DNA of 64,000 nt from Pseudomonas mangrovi (GTDB lineage: Bacteria > Pseudomonadota > Gammaproteobacteria > Pseudomonadales > Pseudomonadaceae): the NCBI RefSeq assembly GCF_003052585.1, contig NZ_QASN01000017.1:1-64000 (forward strand), in the 5' to 3' direction. Position 1 is the stretch's first letter, and each line of letters starts with the position of its first letter. This document shows positions 36,008 through 45,605 of this stretch, piece after piece. The notes below the pieces were generated by a model, which worked only from the letters and a program-made list of their open reading frames with translations, had not been told where the DNA came from and ran no database searches. A program made the translations under genes and the position numbers.

Positions 36008-37546
36008 ATGACTGCCACGCCCAAACCCGTTGTCCTGATGATCCTGGACGGCTTCGGTCACAGCGACGACCCACAATACAACGCCATCCATGCGGCACAG
36101 ACGCCCGTCTATGACCGGCTGCGCGCGACCCAGCCGCACACGCTGGTTTCCGGCAGCGGCATGGATGTCGGCCTTCCAGACGGGCAGATGGGCAACTCCG
36201 AGGTCGGCCACATGAACCTGGGCGCCGGACGCGTGGTGTATCAGGACTTCACCCGGGTGACCAAGTCCATCCGCGACGGCGAGTTCTTCGACAACCCGAC
36301 TCTCTGCGCCGCGTTAGACAAGGCCGTGGCGGCCGGCAGGGCGGTACACATCCTCGGCCTGCTCTCCGACGGCGGCGTCCACAGCCATCAGGACCACCTG
36401 GTCGCGATGGCCGAACTGGCCGCCCGCCGCGGCGCCCAGCACATCTATCTGCATGCCTTCCTCGACGGCCGCGATACACCGCCGAAAAGTGCTCAGCCGT
36501 CCATCGAGCTGCTCGACGCCGCTTTCGAGCGTCTCGGCAAGGGCCGCATCGCCAGCCTGATCGGCCGCTATTTCGCCATGGACCGCGACAATCGCTGGGA
36601 TCGCGTCGAGCAGGCCTGGAAGCTGATCGTCGACGGCCAGGGTGAATTCTCTGCCGCTACCGCCAGCGAAGGCCTGGCAGCGGCCTACCAGCGCGGCGAG
36701 AGCGACGAGTTCGTCAAGGCCACCACTATTGGCGCAGCCGCCCCGGTCGCCGATGGCGATGCCGTGGTGTTCATGAACTTCCGCGCCGACCGCGCCCGCG
36801 AGCTGAGCCGCGCCTTCGTCGAGCCGGGTTTCGCCGAATTCTCCCGCCAGCGTGTACCGGCGCTGGCCGGCTTCGTCACGCTTACCCAGTACGCGGCAAG
36901 CATCCCGGCCCCCAGTGCCTTCGCCCCCGAGTCGCTGGACAACGTGCTCGGCGAGTACCTGGCGAAGAACGGCAAGACCCAGCTGCGCATCGCCGAGACC
37001 GAGAAATACGCCCATGTCACCTTCTTCTTCTCCGGCGGCCGCGAGGAGCCCTTCGAAGGCGAGGAGCGCATCCTGATCCCCTCGCCCAACGTCGCCACCT
37101 ACGACCTGCAGCCGCAGATGAGCGCGCCCGAAGTCACCGACCGCATCGTCGAAGCCATCGAGCAGCAGCGCTACGACGTGATCATCGTCAACTACGCCAA
37201 CGGAGACATGGTCGGCCACACCGGCGTATTCGAGGCCGCGGTCAAGGCGGTCGAATGCCTGGACGAATGCATGGGCCGCATTGTCGCGGCGCTGGAGAAG
37301 GTCGGCGGCGAGGCACTGATCACCGCCGACCACGGCAATGTCGAGCAGATGGAAGACGAGTGCACCGGCCAGGCCCACACCGCGCACACCTGCGAGCCGG
37401 TGCCCTTCATCTATGTCGGCAAGCGCCAGGTCAGCCTGCGCGACGGCGGCGTACTGGCGGATGTCGCACCGACCCTGCTGACGCTGCTCGGGCTGCCGCA
37501 GCCAAGCGAGATGACCGGCCGCAGCATCGTCGAGCTGCAGGATTGA
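36008..37546 (+). CDS. gpmI: 2,3-bisphosphoglycerate-independent phosphoglycerate mutase
   Basis: This 512-residue enzyme is of the alkaline-phosphatase superfamily. It has the metal-binding start [13 protein letters not shown], the phosphoserine S64 in [27 protein letters not shown], and the C-terminal manganese ligands [12 protein letters not shown] and [11 protein letters not shown]. It interconverts 3- and 2-phosphoglycerate in glycolysis and gluconeogenesis. It is divergent from the rhodanese-grxC-secB group across 251 bases, in which I see no clear promoter motif. Confidence 0.97.
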   Translation: MTATPKPVVLMILDGFGHSDDPQYNAIHAAQTPVYDRLRATQPHTLVSGSGMDVGLPDGQMGNSEVGHMNLGAGRVVYQDFTRVTKSIRDGEFFDNPTLCAALDKAVAAGRAVHILGLLSDGGVHSHQDHLVAMAELAARRGAQHIYLHAFLDGRDTPPKSAQPSIELLDAAFERLGKGRIASLIGRYFAMDRDNRWDRVEQAWKLIVDGQGEFSAATASEGLAAAYQRGESDEFVKATTIGAAAPVADGDAVVFMNFRADRARELSRAFVEPGFAEFSRQRVPALAGFVTLTQYAASIPAPSAFAPESLDNVLGEYLAKNGKTQLRIAETEKYAHVTFFFSGGREEPFEGEERILIPSPNVATYDLQPQMSAPEVTDRIVEAIEQQRYDVIIVNYANGDMVGHTGVFEAAVKAVECLDECMGRIVAALEKVGGEALITADHGNVEQMEDECTGQAHTAHTCEPVPFIYVGKRQVSLRDGGVLADVAPTLLTLLGLPQPSEMTGRSIVELQD

Positions 37547-37559
37547 GACACAGCTCCCG

Positions 37560-37616
37560 TGCCGACGACGGCAGCGTAAGCGCAGCTATCGTCGGCAGCC
37601 GGTAGGCGCTTTTTTA
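37560..37616 (+). terminator. Probable terminator after gpmI
   Basis: Two alternative stems fit: TGCCGACGA / TCGTCGGCA (37560-37568 with 37589-37597), or AAGCGC / GCGCTT (37578-37583 with 37606-37611), the latter running straight into six T. The second reads as a proper intrinsic terminator ahead of the envC-like gene. Confidence 0.55.
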
Positions 37617-37655
37617 GGCATACTACGCTCCACGCGAACCGACGGTACCGACGCC

Positions 37656-38891
37656 TTGACGCTCCGCATCCCGATTGCCCTGCTGCTCGCCTGCCTGCTC
37701 GTTCCGGCTATCGCCGATGAACGCGCGCAAACACGCGAGCAACTTGAAGCGGCGCGCAAGGACGTCGCCGAGCTGAAGCAGTTGCTGGAAAAGATCCAGC
37801 AGGAAAAGTCCGCCCTGCAGCAGTCGCTGAAGAAGACCGAAACCGAGATGGGCACCCTGGAGAAGGAGGTCCGCGAGCTGCAGAACGAGCTCGGCGACGG
37901 TGAGAAGGAGCTCAAGCGCCTCGACCAGGAGAAAAAAAAACTCCAGAGCGCCCGTGACGAACAGCAGCGCCTGATCGCCGTACAGGCCCGCGCCGCCTAC
38001 CAGAGCGGCCGCCAGGAGTACCTGCGATTGCTGCTCAACCAGCAGCATCCGGAAAAGTTCTCGCGCGCCCTCACCTATCACGACTACCTCAGTCGCGCGC
38101 GCATCGAACAGCTCGACACCTTCAATGAAACCCTGCGCCAGCTGGGCAACATCCAGGCCGACATCGACCGCCAGCAGGCCGTACTGCTGGTGCGCAAGAG
38201 CGAGCTGGAAGAGCGCACCGGCAAGCTTGGCGAAGTGCGCAAGGAGCGACGCCTGGCGCTGGCCAAGCTGGAGCGCCAGCAGGGTGACCAGAACCAGCGC
38301 CTGAAGACTCGTCAGCAGGAACAGGCGCAGCTCGACAGGCTGCTCAAGACCATCGAGGAAACCCTCGCGCGCCAGGCCCGCGAGGCCGAGGAAGCCCGCC
38401 GCCAGGCTGCCATCGCCGCACAGAACCCTACGCCGAGTACCGCAGCCTCAGGTCCGCGAGTGGCTACCGGCAGCAGTGTTACCGGGCCTTTCTCCCGCGC
38501 CCGCGGCCAGTTGCCGTGGCCGGTCGACGGACAGCTGGTCGCCCGTTATGGCACTCCGCGCGGCGGCGACGCACGAACCAAGTGGGACGGCGTGCTGATC
38601 GGCGCCGGTGCCGGTACCCAGGTCCACGCCATCCACGCCGGTCGCGTGGTCTTCGCCGACTGGCTGCGTGGCGCCGGACTGCTGGTGATTCTCGACCACG
38701 GCGATGGTTACCTGAGCCTCTATGGCCACAACCAGAGCCTGCTCAAGGAAGCCGGCGCCCAGGTCCGCGCCGGCGAGGCGATTGCCACGGTCGGCGCCAG
38801 CGGCGGCCAGGACGCACCGGGTCTGTATTTCGCCATCCGCCAGCAGGGTCGTCCGATAGACCCGGCCCAATGGTGTCGCACACAGGGATAG
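37656..38891 (+). CDS. envC: EnvC-like septal murein hydrolase activator (degenerate M23/LytM domain)
   Basis: This 411-residue exported protein has a signal peptide (cleavage near AIA-DE), a long coiled coil over about 25-250 rich in Glu, Lys, Gln and Arg, and a C-terminal LytM domain (about 285-410). The zinc-binding HxxxD motif of active M23 peptidases is replaced by KWDGVLIG, and the later motif reads LYGHN. This matches EnvC, which activates AmiA/AmiB amidases at the septum rather than cutting peptidoglycan itself. The start is a TTG at 37656 directly before the signal peptide; no ATG fits. It is followed by ctpA after 145 bases. Confidence 0.85.
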   Translation: MTLRIPIALLLACLLVPAIADERAQTREQLEAARKDVAELKQLLEKIQQEKSALQQSLKKTETEMGTLEKEVRELQNELGDGEKELKRLDQEKKKLQSARDEQQRLIAVQARAAYQSGRQEYLRLLLNQQHPEKFSRALTYHDYLSRARIEQLDTFNETLRQLGNIQADIDRQQAVLLVRKSELEERTGKLGEVRKERRLALAKLERQQGDQNQRLKTRQQEQAQLDRLLKTIEETLARQAREAEEARRQAAIAAQNPTPSTAASGPRVATGSSVTGPFSRARGQLPWPVDGQLVARYGTPRGGDARTKWDGVLIGAGAGTQVHAIHAGRVVFADWLRGAGLLVILDHGDGYLSLYGHNQSLLKEAGAQVRAGEAIATVGASGGQDAPGLYFAIRQQGRPIDPAQWCRTQG

Positions 38892-39036
38892 CCGCTCGTT
38901 GAACAATTTTTTCGAGACAGCCGACAGTAGACAGCGACCGGCGCAGATGGCCGGCGATGACCTCAACGCAGCGTTCAGCCGCCCGGCGCCCAGGCTACCA
39001 GCCGGCCGTGTGCCCCCCTCATTTCTGGAGTTCGCC

Positions 39037-40377
39037 ATGCCGTACGCCCGCCCCCTTCGCCTCACTTCGCTGGCTCTGGCACTGGCGCTGTGCTCGCCGG
39101 CATGGGCCGCAGAGCCGGACCCGACTCGCGAGCCCGCCTCGCTGGCGCCGATTCCGGTCCCGCCCAGCGCGTCGAACGCAGCACCGCTGCCGCTCGACGA
39201 GTTGCGCACCTTCGCCGAGGTGATGGATCGCATCAAGGCGGCCTATGTCGAGCCGGTCGACGACAAGACTCTGCTGGAAAACGCCATCAAGGGCATGCTC
39301 AGCAACCTAGACCCGCACTCCGCCTACCTCGAACCCGAAGCCTTCCAGGAGCTGCAGGAAAGCACCTCCGGCGAGTTCGGCGGCCTGGGCATCGAAGTCG
39401 GCATGGAGGATGGCTTCGTCAAGGTGGTGGCCCCGATCGACGACACGCCTGCGGCGCGCGCCGGCATCGAGGCCGGCGACCTGATCATCAAGATCGACGG
39501 CAAGCCGACCAAGGGCCTGTCGATGATGGAAGCGGTCGACATGATGCGCGGCAAGGCCGGCAGCAAGATCGAGCTCACCCTGGTGCGTGAGGGCGGCAAG
39601 CCATTCGATGTCGAACTGACCCGCGCGGTGATCAAGGTGCGCAGCGTGCGCAGCCAGCTGCTCGAGCCCGGCTACGGCTACCTGCGCATCACCCAGTTCC
39701 AGATCAACACCGGCGGCGAAGTCGGCAAGGCGCTCGCCGGGCTGAAGAAGAGCAACGACGGCAAGCCGCTGCGCGGCCTGGTGCTCGATCTGCGCAACAA
39801 CCCTGGCGGCGTACTGCAGGCGGCGGTCGAGGTCACCGACCACTTCCTCAAGGACGGGCTGATCGTCTACACCAAAGGCCGCATCGCCAACTCCGAGCTG
39901 CGCTTCTCCGCCGACCCGGGCGATGCCAGCGAAGGCGTGCCGCTGGTGGTGCTGATCAACGCCGGCAGTGCCTCGGCCTCGGAAATCGTCGCCGGCGCCC
40001 TGCAGGATCACAAGCGCGGCGTGGTCATGGGCACCGACAGCTTCGGCAAGGGTTCGGTGCAGACAGTCCTGCCACTGAACAACGACCGCGCGCTGAAGCT
40101 GACCACCGCGCTCTACTACACCCCCAGCGGTCGATCCATCCAGGCCCAGGGCATCGAGCCGGACATCGAGGTGGCGCGCGCCAAGCTGACCCGCGAGCAG
40201 GAAAACGAAAACCTGCGCGAGGCCGATCTGGCCGGGCACCTGGGCAACGGCAACGGTGGCCCGGACAAGCCGAGCAGCAAGAGCCGCAACGCGCCGCCGC
40301 GCCTGCAGGATGACGATTATCAGTTGGGCCAGGCGTTGAATCTGCTCAAGGGTCTGAGCGTTACCCGCGGCGACTGA
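39037..40377 (+). CDS. ctpA: CtpA carboxy-terminal processing protease (S41)
   Basis: This 446-residue periplasmic protein has a signal peptide ending near AWA-AE and an N-terminal helical part. A PDZ domain follows at about 115-190 (GGLGIEVGMEDGFVKVVAPIDD), then the S41 catalytic core with GSASASE at 310-316 and the general-base lysine K338 in DSFGKGSVQ. In P. aeruginosa CtpA degrades peptidoglycan cross-link hydrolases with its partner LbcA. ATG 39037 follows a CTGGAG ribosome site; an in-frame ATG at 38899 gives a non-signal extension. It ends in a strong terminator. Confidence 0.94.
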   Translation: MPYARPLRLTSLALALALCSPAWAAEPDPTREPASLAPIPVPPSASNAAPLPLDELRTFAEVMDRIKAAYVEPVDDKTLLENAIKGMLSNLDPHSAYLEPEAFQELQESTSGEFGGLGIEVGMEDGFVKVVAPIDDTPAARAGIEAGDLIIKIDGKPTKGLSMMEAVDMMRGKAGSKIELTLVREGGKPFDVELTRAVIKVRSVRSQLLEPGYGYLRITQFQINTGGEVGKALAGLKKSNDGKPLRGLVLDLRNNPGGVLQAAVEVTDHFLKDGLIVYTKGRIANSELRFSADPGDASEGVPLVVLINAGSASASEIVAGALQDHKRGVVMGTDSFGKGSVQTVLPLNNDRALKLTTALYYTPSGRSIQAQGIEPDIEVARAKLTREQENENLREADLAGHLGNGNGGPDKPSSKSRNAPPRLQDDDYQLGQALNLLKGLSVTRGD

Positions 40378-40390
40378 TCGCCGACATGCA

Positions 40391-40417
40391 AAGCCCGGGC
40401 AACACCCGGGCTTTTTT
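40391..40417 (+). terminator. Intrinsic terminator of ctpA
   Basis: AAGCCCGGG / CCCGGGCTT forms a 9-bp stem with a five-base loop and runs into six T. On the minus strand the A run also makes it usable for hisF readthrough. Confidence 0.92.
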
Positions 40418-40435
40418 GTTCCTGCCGGCGGCCGC

Positions 40436-41206
40436 TCAGCGCACCACGATCCCACGCGCGGCCATGTAGGCCTTGGCTTCCGGGACGGTGAATTCGCCGA
40501 AATGGAAGATGCTCGCCGCCAGCACCGCGTCGGCCTTGCCTTCGGTGATCCCGTCAGCCAGGTGCTGCAGGTTGCCGACGCCGCCGGAAGCGATCACCGG
40601 GATGCCCACCGCCTCGCTGATCGCCCGGGTCACGCCGAGGTCATAGCCGCTCTTCACGCCATCCTGATCCATGCTGGTGAGCAAGATCTCGCCGGCGCCG
40701 AGGTCTTCCATCTTCTTCGCCCAGAGCACGGCGTCCAGGCCGGTCGGCTTGCGCCCGCCGTGGGTGAAGATCTCCCAGCGCGGTGGCTCGCCAGGCTTGG
40801 AAACCTTCTTCGCGTCGATGGCGACCACGATGCACTGCGAGCCGAAGCGGTCCGCGGCCTCGCCGACGAACTCCGGGGTAAAGACCGCGGCCGTGTTGAT
40901 CGAGACCTTGTCGGCGCCAGCGTTGAGCAGGTTGCGGATGTCCTGCACGCTGCGCACGCCGCCACCCACGGTCAGCGGGATGAACACCTGGCTGGCCATG
41001 CGCTCGACGGTATGCAGGGTGGTGTCCCGGCCGTCGACGCTGGCGGTGATGTCGAGGAAGGTGATTTCATCCGCACCCTGCTCGTCGTAGCGGCGGGCGA
41101 TCTCCACCGGGTCGCCGGCGTCACGGATGTTCTCGAACTGCACGCCCTTGACCACGCGGCCGTTGTCCACGTCGAGGCAGGGAATGATGCGTTTGGCCAG
41201 GGCCAT
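40436..41206 (-). CDS. hisF: Imidazole glycerol phosphate synthase cyclase subunit HisF
   Basis: This 256-residue (beta-alpha)8 barrel starts [21 protein letters not shown] with catalytic D11. The second half has VVAIDAKK (the Asp 130 region) and phosphate loops VGGGVRS and ASGGVGN. With HisH it turns PRFAR plus glutamine-derived ammonia into IGP and AICAR. It is separated from hisA by 130 bases holding a palindromic repeat. Confidence 0.98.
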   Translation of the reverse strand: MALAKRIIPCLDVDNGRVVKGVQFENIRDAGDPVEIARRYDEQGADEITFLDITASVDGRDTTLHTVERMASQVFIPLTVGGGVRSVQDIRNLLNAGADKVSINTAAVFTPEFVGEAADRFGSQCIVVAIDAKKVSKPGEPPRWEIFTHGGRKPTGLDAVLWAKKMEDLGAGEILLTSMDQDGVKSGYDLGVTRAISEAVGIPVIASGGVGNLQHLADGITEGKADAVLAASIFHFGEFTVPEAKAYMAARGIVVR

Positions 41207-41219
41207 GACAGTCTCTCTC

Positions 41220-41296
41220 GTAGGGTGGACAACCGCGCAGCGTTGTCCACCGGGTCAGCGGATGCTTGGTGGACAAGCGCAGCGTGTCCACCCTAC
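41220..41296. repeat. Palindromic repeat pair of the GTAGGGTGGACA type between hisA and hisF
   Basis: Outer arms GTAGGGTGGACA (41220-41231) and TGTCCACCCTAC (41285-41296) are perfect inverted copies. Each half is itself a hairpin, the first being GGTGGACAAC / GTTGTCCACC (41224-41233 and 41242-41251). Related single units lie at 48672-48706 and 48824-48850. It lies within the his mRNA and may form a stable RNA fold between hisA and hisF. Confidence 0.8.
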
Positions 41297-41336
41297 GGCT
41301 GAAGCGGGCTCGCTTAGCGAGGGCTTCAGATCACTT

Positions 41337-42074
41337 TCAACCTTTGAAGTTGTCGCAGAACGCCTGCGCCTCGGCGACATCCAGGGTGCCTTCGTAGATC
41401 GCCCGGCCGGTGATGGCGCCGACGATGCCCGGCGTGCGGGTGTCGAGCAGTTTCTGGATATCTCCGAGGTTGTGAATGCCGCCGGAGGCGATCACCGGGA
41501 TGCGGCTGGCGTTGGCCAGGGCCACCGTGGCCTCGACGTTGCAGCCCTGCATCATCCCGTCCTTGGCGATGTCGGTGTAGACGATGGCGGACACGCCGTC
41601 AGCCTCGAAGCGCCGCGCCAGGTCGGTCGCCTGAACGCTCGACACCTCGGCCCAGCCGTCGGTGGCGACGAAGCCGTCCTTCGCGTCCAGACCAACGATC
41701 ACCTTGCCCGGGAAGGCCTTGCAGGCCTCGGCGACGAACTCCGGCTGCTTGACCGCCTTGGTACCGATGATCACGTAGCTGACGCCCGCGCGAACGTAGT
41801 GCTCGATGGTTTCCAGCGAACGAATGCCGCCGCCGATCTGGATCGGCAGGTCCGGATAACGCCGGGCGATGGCGGTGACCACCTCGCCGTTGACCGGCTG
41901 CCCTTCGAAGGCGCCGTTGAGGTCGACCAGGTGCAGACGACGGCAGCCGGCCTCGACCCACTTGGCGGCCATGGCCACCGGATCGTCGGAAAACACCGTG
42001 GCGTCGTCCATCAGGCCCTGGCGCAGACGCACGCAGGCGCCGTCCTTCAGATCGATAGCGGGGATAATCAGCAT
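41337..42074 (-). CDS. hisA: HisA, phosphoribosylformimino-AICAR phosphate isomerase
   Basis: This 245-residue barrel protein starts [20 protein letters not shown] with catalytic Asp 8. The mid-barrel has VGLDAKDG and [16 protein letters not shown], and phosphate loops read IGGGIRS and ASGGI. It catalyses the Amadori isomerisation that precedes HisFH. Its upstream neighbour is the DUF2164 gene, 38 bases away. Confidence 0.97.
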   Translation of the reverse strand: MLIIPAIDLKDGACVRLRQGLMDDATVFSDDPVAMAAKWVEAGCRRLHLVDLNGAFEGQPVNGEVVTAIARRYPDLPIQIGGGIRSLETIEHYVRAGVSYVIIGTKAVKQPEFVAEACKAFPGKVIVGLDAKDGFVATDGWAEVSSVQATDLARRFEADGVSAIVYTDIAKDGMMQGCNVEATVALANASRIPVIASGGIHNLGDIQKLLDTRTPGIVGAITGRAIYEGTLDVAEAQAFCDNFKG

Positions 42075-42112
42075 GTCTGCAACCTGTTCAAATCAAGTGT
42101 CGGATTAAAGGG

Positions 42113-42373
42113 TCAGCTCTTCTCGAGTGCCCACAAGTCGCTTTCGATGCTCTCGAACCTTTCCTTCAGGTGCGTCTGCACATCGAAGATCGCCTTGTTG
42201 TAGTACAGCGGCGCAATTTCCCGGGCGAACAGATCGAGCACTTCCTGGGCCTCGAACGAGCCAAGCTCCAGCTCGAAGCGCTGCTCAAGAAAGCGCTTGA
42301 TGACCTGTTGCGCGCTCTGCTCCTGGGCAGGATCCAGCGTCAGCACTGCAGCCTTGAGCTTGGCTCGGCTCAC
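42113..42373 (-). CDS. DUF2164 family small protein
   Basis: This 86-residue, probably helical protein has a central [40 protein letters not shown] that matches the DUF2164 family pattern. It has no signal or membrane segment. It overlaps the hisH stop by four bases (ATGA) and precedes hisA, so it is made from the his transcript. The family is of unknown function; its place within the his operon is seen in other pseudomonads as I recall. Confidence 0.85.
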   Translation of the reverse strand: MSRAKLKAAVLTLDPAQEQSAQQVIKRFLEQRFELELGSFEAQEVLDLFAREIAPLYYNKAIFDVQTHLKERFESIESDLWALEKS

Positions 42374-43008
42374 CAGCGGCCATCCCAGCCGACGAAGTTC
42401 TGCAGCAGCTGCAGGCCATGGGTATGGCTCTTCTCCGGGTGGAACTGCACGGCGAACTTGGAGCCTTCGGCCAGTGCCGCGGCGAAGTCCTTGCCGTAGT
42501 GAGCGCCGCCGACCACCTGCGCCGGCTTGCCGGCCTCAATGTAGTAGCTGTGCACGAAGTAGAAGCGGCCGCGGTCGGGAATCTCGTGCCAGAGCGGGTG
42601 CTCGACCGTCTGCTCGACTTCGTTCCAGCCCATGTGCGGCACCTTCAGGTGCTCACCCTCTTCGATCATGTCCTTGCCGAAGAAGCGCACGTGCCCTGGG
42701 AACAGGCCGATGCCGTCCACCCCGCCGTTTTCCTCGCTGCGCTCCATCAGCGCCTGCATGCCGACGCAGATGCCGAGGAACGGGCGATCGGCGCTGACCT
42801 CACGCACCAGCGCATCGAATTCCAGGCGGCGGATCTCGGCCATGCAGTCGCGGATCGCGCCGACGCCGGGGAACACCACCCGGTCAGCCTCGCGGATCAC
42901 CGCTGCATCGCTGGTCACCAGCACCCGACCGGCACCCACGTGTTCGAGGGCCTTGGCCACCGAGTGCAGGTTGCCCATGCCGTAGTCGATGACCGCGACT
43001 GTCTGCAT
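42370..43008 (-). CDS. hisH: Imidazole glycerol phosphate synthase glutaminase subunit HisH
   Basis: This 212-residue class I amidotransferase has the nucleophile C81 in GICVGMQAL and the catalytic His-Glu in [10 protein letters not shown] near residues 193-198. The N terminus [14 protein letters not shown] is the usual family start. It feeds ammonia to HisF. Its start lies two bases from a 265-bp inverted-repeat element that separates it from hisB. Confidence 0.97.
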   Translation of the reverse strand: MQTVAVIDYGMGNLHSVAKALEHVGAGRVLVTSDAAVIREADRVVFPGVGAIRDCMAEIRRLEFDALVREVSADRPFLGICVGMQALMERSEENGGVDGIGLFPGHVRFFGKDMIEEGEHLKVPHMGWNEVEQTVEHPLWHEIPDRGRFYFVHSYYIEAGKPAQVVGGAHYGKDFAAALAEGSKFAVQFHPEKSHTHGLQLLQNFVGWDGRW

Positions 43009-43010
43009 CA

Positions 43011-43275
43011 GAACCCACCCACCCAGAATTCTTGCCCGCGTTGCTGCTCAAAAGCGCACCAGGCAAGGCGCGGAACGCAGCCAATGGCGCTCCCATTGGC
43101 AAGTTTCGCAACGCCGCATGGTGCGCTTTTGAGCGCAACCCTGCGGGCCGGGGCTGCTTTTTCGCAGCCCTGCGTTAATCGTCGTTCATTTGGAATAACC
43201 AAACTTCTCTCCTCTTGCCTTGCGCTGCGAAAAAGCAGCCGCCGGCGCGGGCATTAATTCTGGGTGGGTGGGTTC
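43011..43275. repeat. 265-bp element of nested inverted repeats between hisB and hisH
   Basis: Outer inverted arms at 43011-43039 and 43247-43275 share an exact 20-base core (GAACCCACCCACCCAGAATT) plus a GCCCGC end. Inside are two side-by-side palindromes: arms 43041-43061 / 43119-43138 (core GCTCAAAAGCGCACCA), holding GCCAATGG / CCATTGGC (43080-43100), and arms 43152-43168 / 43224-43240 (a perfect 17-base GGCTGCTTTTTCGCAGC), holding TTTGG-AATAA-CCAAA (43189-43203). The right arm ends on the last base of the hisB stop codon. It codes for nothing recognisable and looks like a MITE-like or composite REP element. Confidence 0.85.
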
Positions 43276-43868
43276 TACAAACAACCCTTGGTCGACGGCA
43301 TCTGCCCGGCCATGCGCTCATCCAGGGTCACGGCCATGCGCAGGGCGCGGCCGAAGGCCTTGAACACCGTCTCGATCTGGTGGTGGGTGTTGGTGCCACG
43401 CAGGTTGTCGATGTGCAGGCTGACCAGGGCGTGGTTGACGAAGCCCTGGAAGAATTCCTGGAACAGGTCGACGTCGAAGCCGCCGACCACCGCGCGGGTG
43501 AAGGGCACGTGCATCTGCAGGCCCGGGCGACCGGAGAAGTCGATCACCACGCGCGACAGCGCTTCGTCCAGCGGCACGTAGGAGTGGCCGTAGCGGGTCA
43601 TGCCCTTCTTGTCGCCGATAGCCTTGGTGAAGGCCTGGCCGAGGGTGATGCCAACGTCTTCGACGGTGTGGTGATCATCGATGTGCAGGTCACCCTTGCA
43701 CTCGATGTCGAGGTCGATCAGGCCGTGACGGGCGATCTGGTCGAGCATGTGCTCGAGGAAGGGCACGCCGATGTCGAAGCGCGCCTTGCCGGTGCCATCC
43801 AGGTTGATCGAGACCTTGATCTGGGTCTCCAGGGTGTTGCGCTCGACGAATGCCGTACGTTCGGCCAT
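43275..43868 (-). CDS. hisB: HisB, imidazoleglycerol-phosphate dehydratase
   Basis: This 197-residue monofunctional IGP dehydratase has the metal-binding motifs [23 protein letters not shown] and [13 protein letters not shown]. It dehydrates IGP to imidazole acetol phosphate. I chose ATG 43868 ([12 protein letters not shown]). A much longer open frame continues upstream on this strand, but that part is antisense to nasR and has no homologue-like features. It is the first his gene of the group. Confidence 0.97.
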   Translation of the reverse strand: MAERTAFVERNTLETQIKVSINLDGTGKARFDIGVPFLEHMLDQIARHGLIDLDIECKGDLHIDDHHTVEDVGITLGQAFTKAIGDKKGMTRYGHSYVPLDEALSRVVIDFSGRPGLQMHVPFTRAVVGGFDVDLFQEFFQGFVNHALVSLHIDNLRGTNTHHQIETVFKAFGRALRMAVTLDERMAGQMPSTKGCL

Positions 43869-43994
43869 CACCAGCTCCAGAGTGTCTTGCGGAAAGGCCG
43901 GCATTATAGGTGCAAACCTCCGCCAGGGGCTACGCGCCCTGCCGTATGGACTGCATCTTGCAGGGCCGCGCCTACCGAGACCGGGGAGCCGACC

Positions 43995-45293
43995 ATGCGC
44001 GAACGAGAACTGCCGACCACGCTGCGCTTCATGCTGGCCGCACGGCGCAGCGAGCTGCTGGGCCTGGAAGACCTGGCGCAGACCTGCGAGCTGGTCACCC
44101 GCCTGAGCCGGCTGGTGCATGCGCTGCAGAAGGAACGCGGCTACTCGAACATCTACCTGAGCGGCAATGCCCCGCACCACCGCGCCCAACTCGACGTGCT
44201 CAGCCTCGAGGTAGACGCGGCGCTGCGCGAGGTACGCGAGGGCTTCGCCCGCATCGATCTGGACGCGATCGGCGGGCCGGACAAGACCCGCCTGTTCACC
44301 CGCATCGCCTACGCCCTGCACGGCCTCGACGAGCTGCCGGCGCTGCGCCGACGCATCCGCGAACATCGCCTGAGCATGCACGAGGCGACTGCCAGCCTGA
44401 TCCGGCTGATTGGCAGTCTGCTGGCGGTGGTGTTCGAGGCCGCCGACACCGCCGCCGACCCCGAGACCACGCGCAGCCTGGTGGCGCTGTTCAACTTCAT
44501 GCAGGGCAAGGAACTGGCCGGACAGGAGCGCGCCATAGGCGTTGCCGGCTTCGCCGGCGGCCACTTCGAGCCCGACAAGCTTGAGCGTCTGGAACAGCTC
44601 TGGGAGGCGCAGGAGCGCTGCTTCGCCACCTTCTGCCGCTTCGCCGGACCGGACGCCCTCGCGCTCTGGCAGGCACTGCTCGAGAGCGACGCCGGCAGCC
44701 AGGCCTGCCGTATGCGCGAGGTGGCACGTCGCGCCGGACCGGACAACAGCTTCTCGGCCGATCTGTGTGAGCTCTGGTTCGAGCTGCACACCCGGCGCAT
44801 GGACGCGATGAAGCACGTCGAAACACGCCTGGAGCAGGATCTGCTGCAGCGCTGCGGCGAAAGCATCGGACGCATTCGCAAGGACCTGCTCAGTCACCGC
44901 AAGCTGCTCGACGGCTTGGCCGACATGCACGCCGCCGCCGAGCAGGCGCGACTGTTCAGTGTGCAGGCCAGCGATCTGGACGCCCCACCCGCGGACGGAA
45001 TGACCTCGATGGTCGCCCGCTCCACCCTCGAGCTTCTGCAGAACCAGACCCAGCGCATGCAGGTGCTGCGCGACGAACTCGACGACGCGCGGCGTGCGCT
45101 GGACGAGCGCAAGCAGGTGGAACGCGCCAAGCAGACGCTGATGCGCGACCGCCAGCTGAGCGAGAGCGAAGCCTATGCCGCGCTGCGCAAGGCAGCGATG
45201 GATCAGGGGCTGAGCATCGAGGATGTCGCCCGCCGCCTGCTCGCGCTCAGCGAGCAGCATGAAGCGCTGATCCGGCCGCGCGCGCGGCACTGA
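43995..45293 (+). CDS. nasR: NasR-type nitrate/nitrite-sensing antiterminator (NIT-ANTAR)
   Basis: This 432-residue soluble protein has an all-helical nitrate/nitrite-sensing NIT domain over about 35-300 ([21 protein letters not shown] and [18 protein letters not shown] are the characteristic helices). A C-terminal ANTAR RNA-binding domain lies at about 375-425 ([42 protein letters not shown]). In Klebsiella NasR, nitrate binding lets the ANTAR domain bind a leader hairpin and block termination ahead of the nas genes. The same target architecture is visible just downstream at 45549-45605. ATG 43995 has a GGGGAGCC ribosome site. Confidence 0.92.
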   Translation: MRERELPTTLRFMLAARRSELLGLEDLAQTCELVTRLSRLVHALQKERGYSNIYLSGNAPHHRAQLDVLSLEVDAALREVREGFARIDLDAIGGPDKTRLFTRIAYALHGLDELPALRRRIREHRLSMHEATASLIRLIGSLLAVVFEAADTAADPETTRSLVALFNFMQGKELAGQERAIGVAGFAGGHFEPDKLERLEQLWEAQERCFATFCRFAGPDALALWQALLESDAGSQACRMREVARRAGPDNSFSADLCELWFELHTRRMDAMKHVETRLEQDLLQRCGESIGRIRKDLLSHRKLLDGLADMHAAAEQARLFSVQASDLDAPPADGMTSMVARSTLELLQNQTQRMQVLRDELDDARRALDERKQVERAKQTLMRDRQLSESEAYAALRKAAMDQGLSIEDVARRLLALSEQHEALIRPRARH

Positions 45294-45485
45294 AATCAGG
45301 CAGCACGCCCGCTTTCGATGCACGCCGAACGGACAACAACCCTACCCGGTCGACAGGGCGTCACGCAGCGCCCGCTCGCGGCCTGTGCCGACCACCCCGG
45401 AGCGCGGCCACTGAAGAGCGCAAGCCACTGAACGGATTGAACTAATCCGCTGCGCCGGGCGATTGTCCAGACCACTCTCGCGCCT

Positions 45486-45502
45486 TTGGCACGGCTTTCG
45501 CT
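45486..45502 (+). promoter_or_regulatory. Sigma-54-type promoter of the nrt operon
   Basis: TTGGCACGGCTTTCGCT has a consensus TTGGCAC minus-24 half. GG at 45488-45489 and GC at 45500-45501 are exactly ten bases apart. A transcript would start near 45513, giving a leader of about 112 bases. I did not find a convincing NtrC palindrome in 45294-45485. Confidence 0.78.
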
Positions 45503-45548
45503 AATGCCTTGCCAGGGCAGATTCACAGCCGCCCACACAATCCAGTCA

Positions 45549-45562
45549 GGACAACGGTGTCC
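45549..45562 (+). promoter_or_regulatory. ANTAR-type hexaloop hairpin (NasR antitermination target)
   Basis: GGAC-AACGGT-GTCC forms a 4-bp stem with a six-base loop that has A at position 1 and G at position 4, the two loop bases conserved in ANTAR target hairpins. Its 3' half shares bases 45554-45562 with the 5' arm of the following terminator, so the two folds exclude each other. A first, partner hairpin of the two-hairpin ANTAR motif was not clear upstream; TGCC-TTGCCAG-GGCA near 45505-45519 is a poor candidate. Confidence 0.7.
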
Positions 45563-45605
45563 ACGCCTGCCGGCTCCAGCCGGTCTGCGTGGCACCGTTT
45601 TTTTT
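45554..45605 (+). terminator. Leader attenuator before nrtA
   Basis: ACGGTG-T-CCACGC (45554-45566) pairs with GCGTGG-CACCGT (45587-45598) with one bulged base. The apical hairpin is CCGGCT / AGCCGG (45570-45583), and the arm runs into eight T (45598-45605). It lies 20 bases before the nrtA start and after the promoter, so it must stop transcription unless antiterminated. Confidence 0.9.

Noticed and set aside
43869..45323. A long minus-strand extension of the hisB frame, which would give a 682-residue protein
   Set aside because: The extra part is antisense to nasR and lacks features of the bifunctional HisB phosphatase domain; the 197-residue form matches the family.
45505..45519. TGCC-TTGCCAG-GGCA as the first ANTAR hairpin
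   Set aside because: The loop is seven bases and lacks the A1/G4 pattern, and it lies at the predicted transcription start, so it is not counted as a true partner hairpin.
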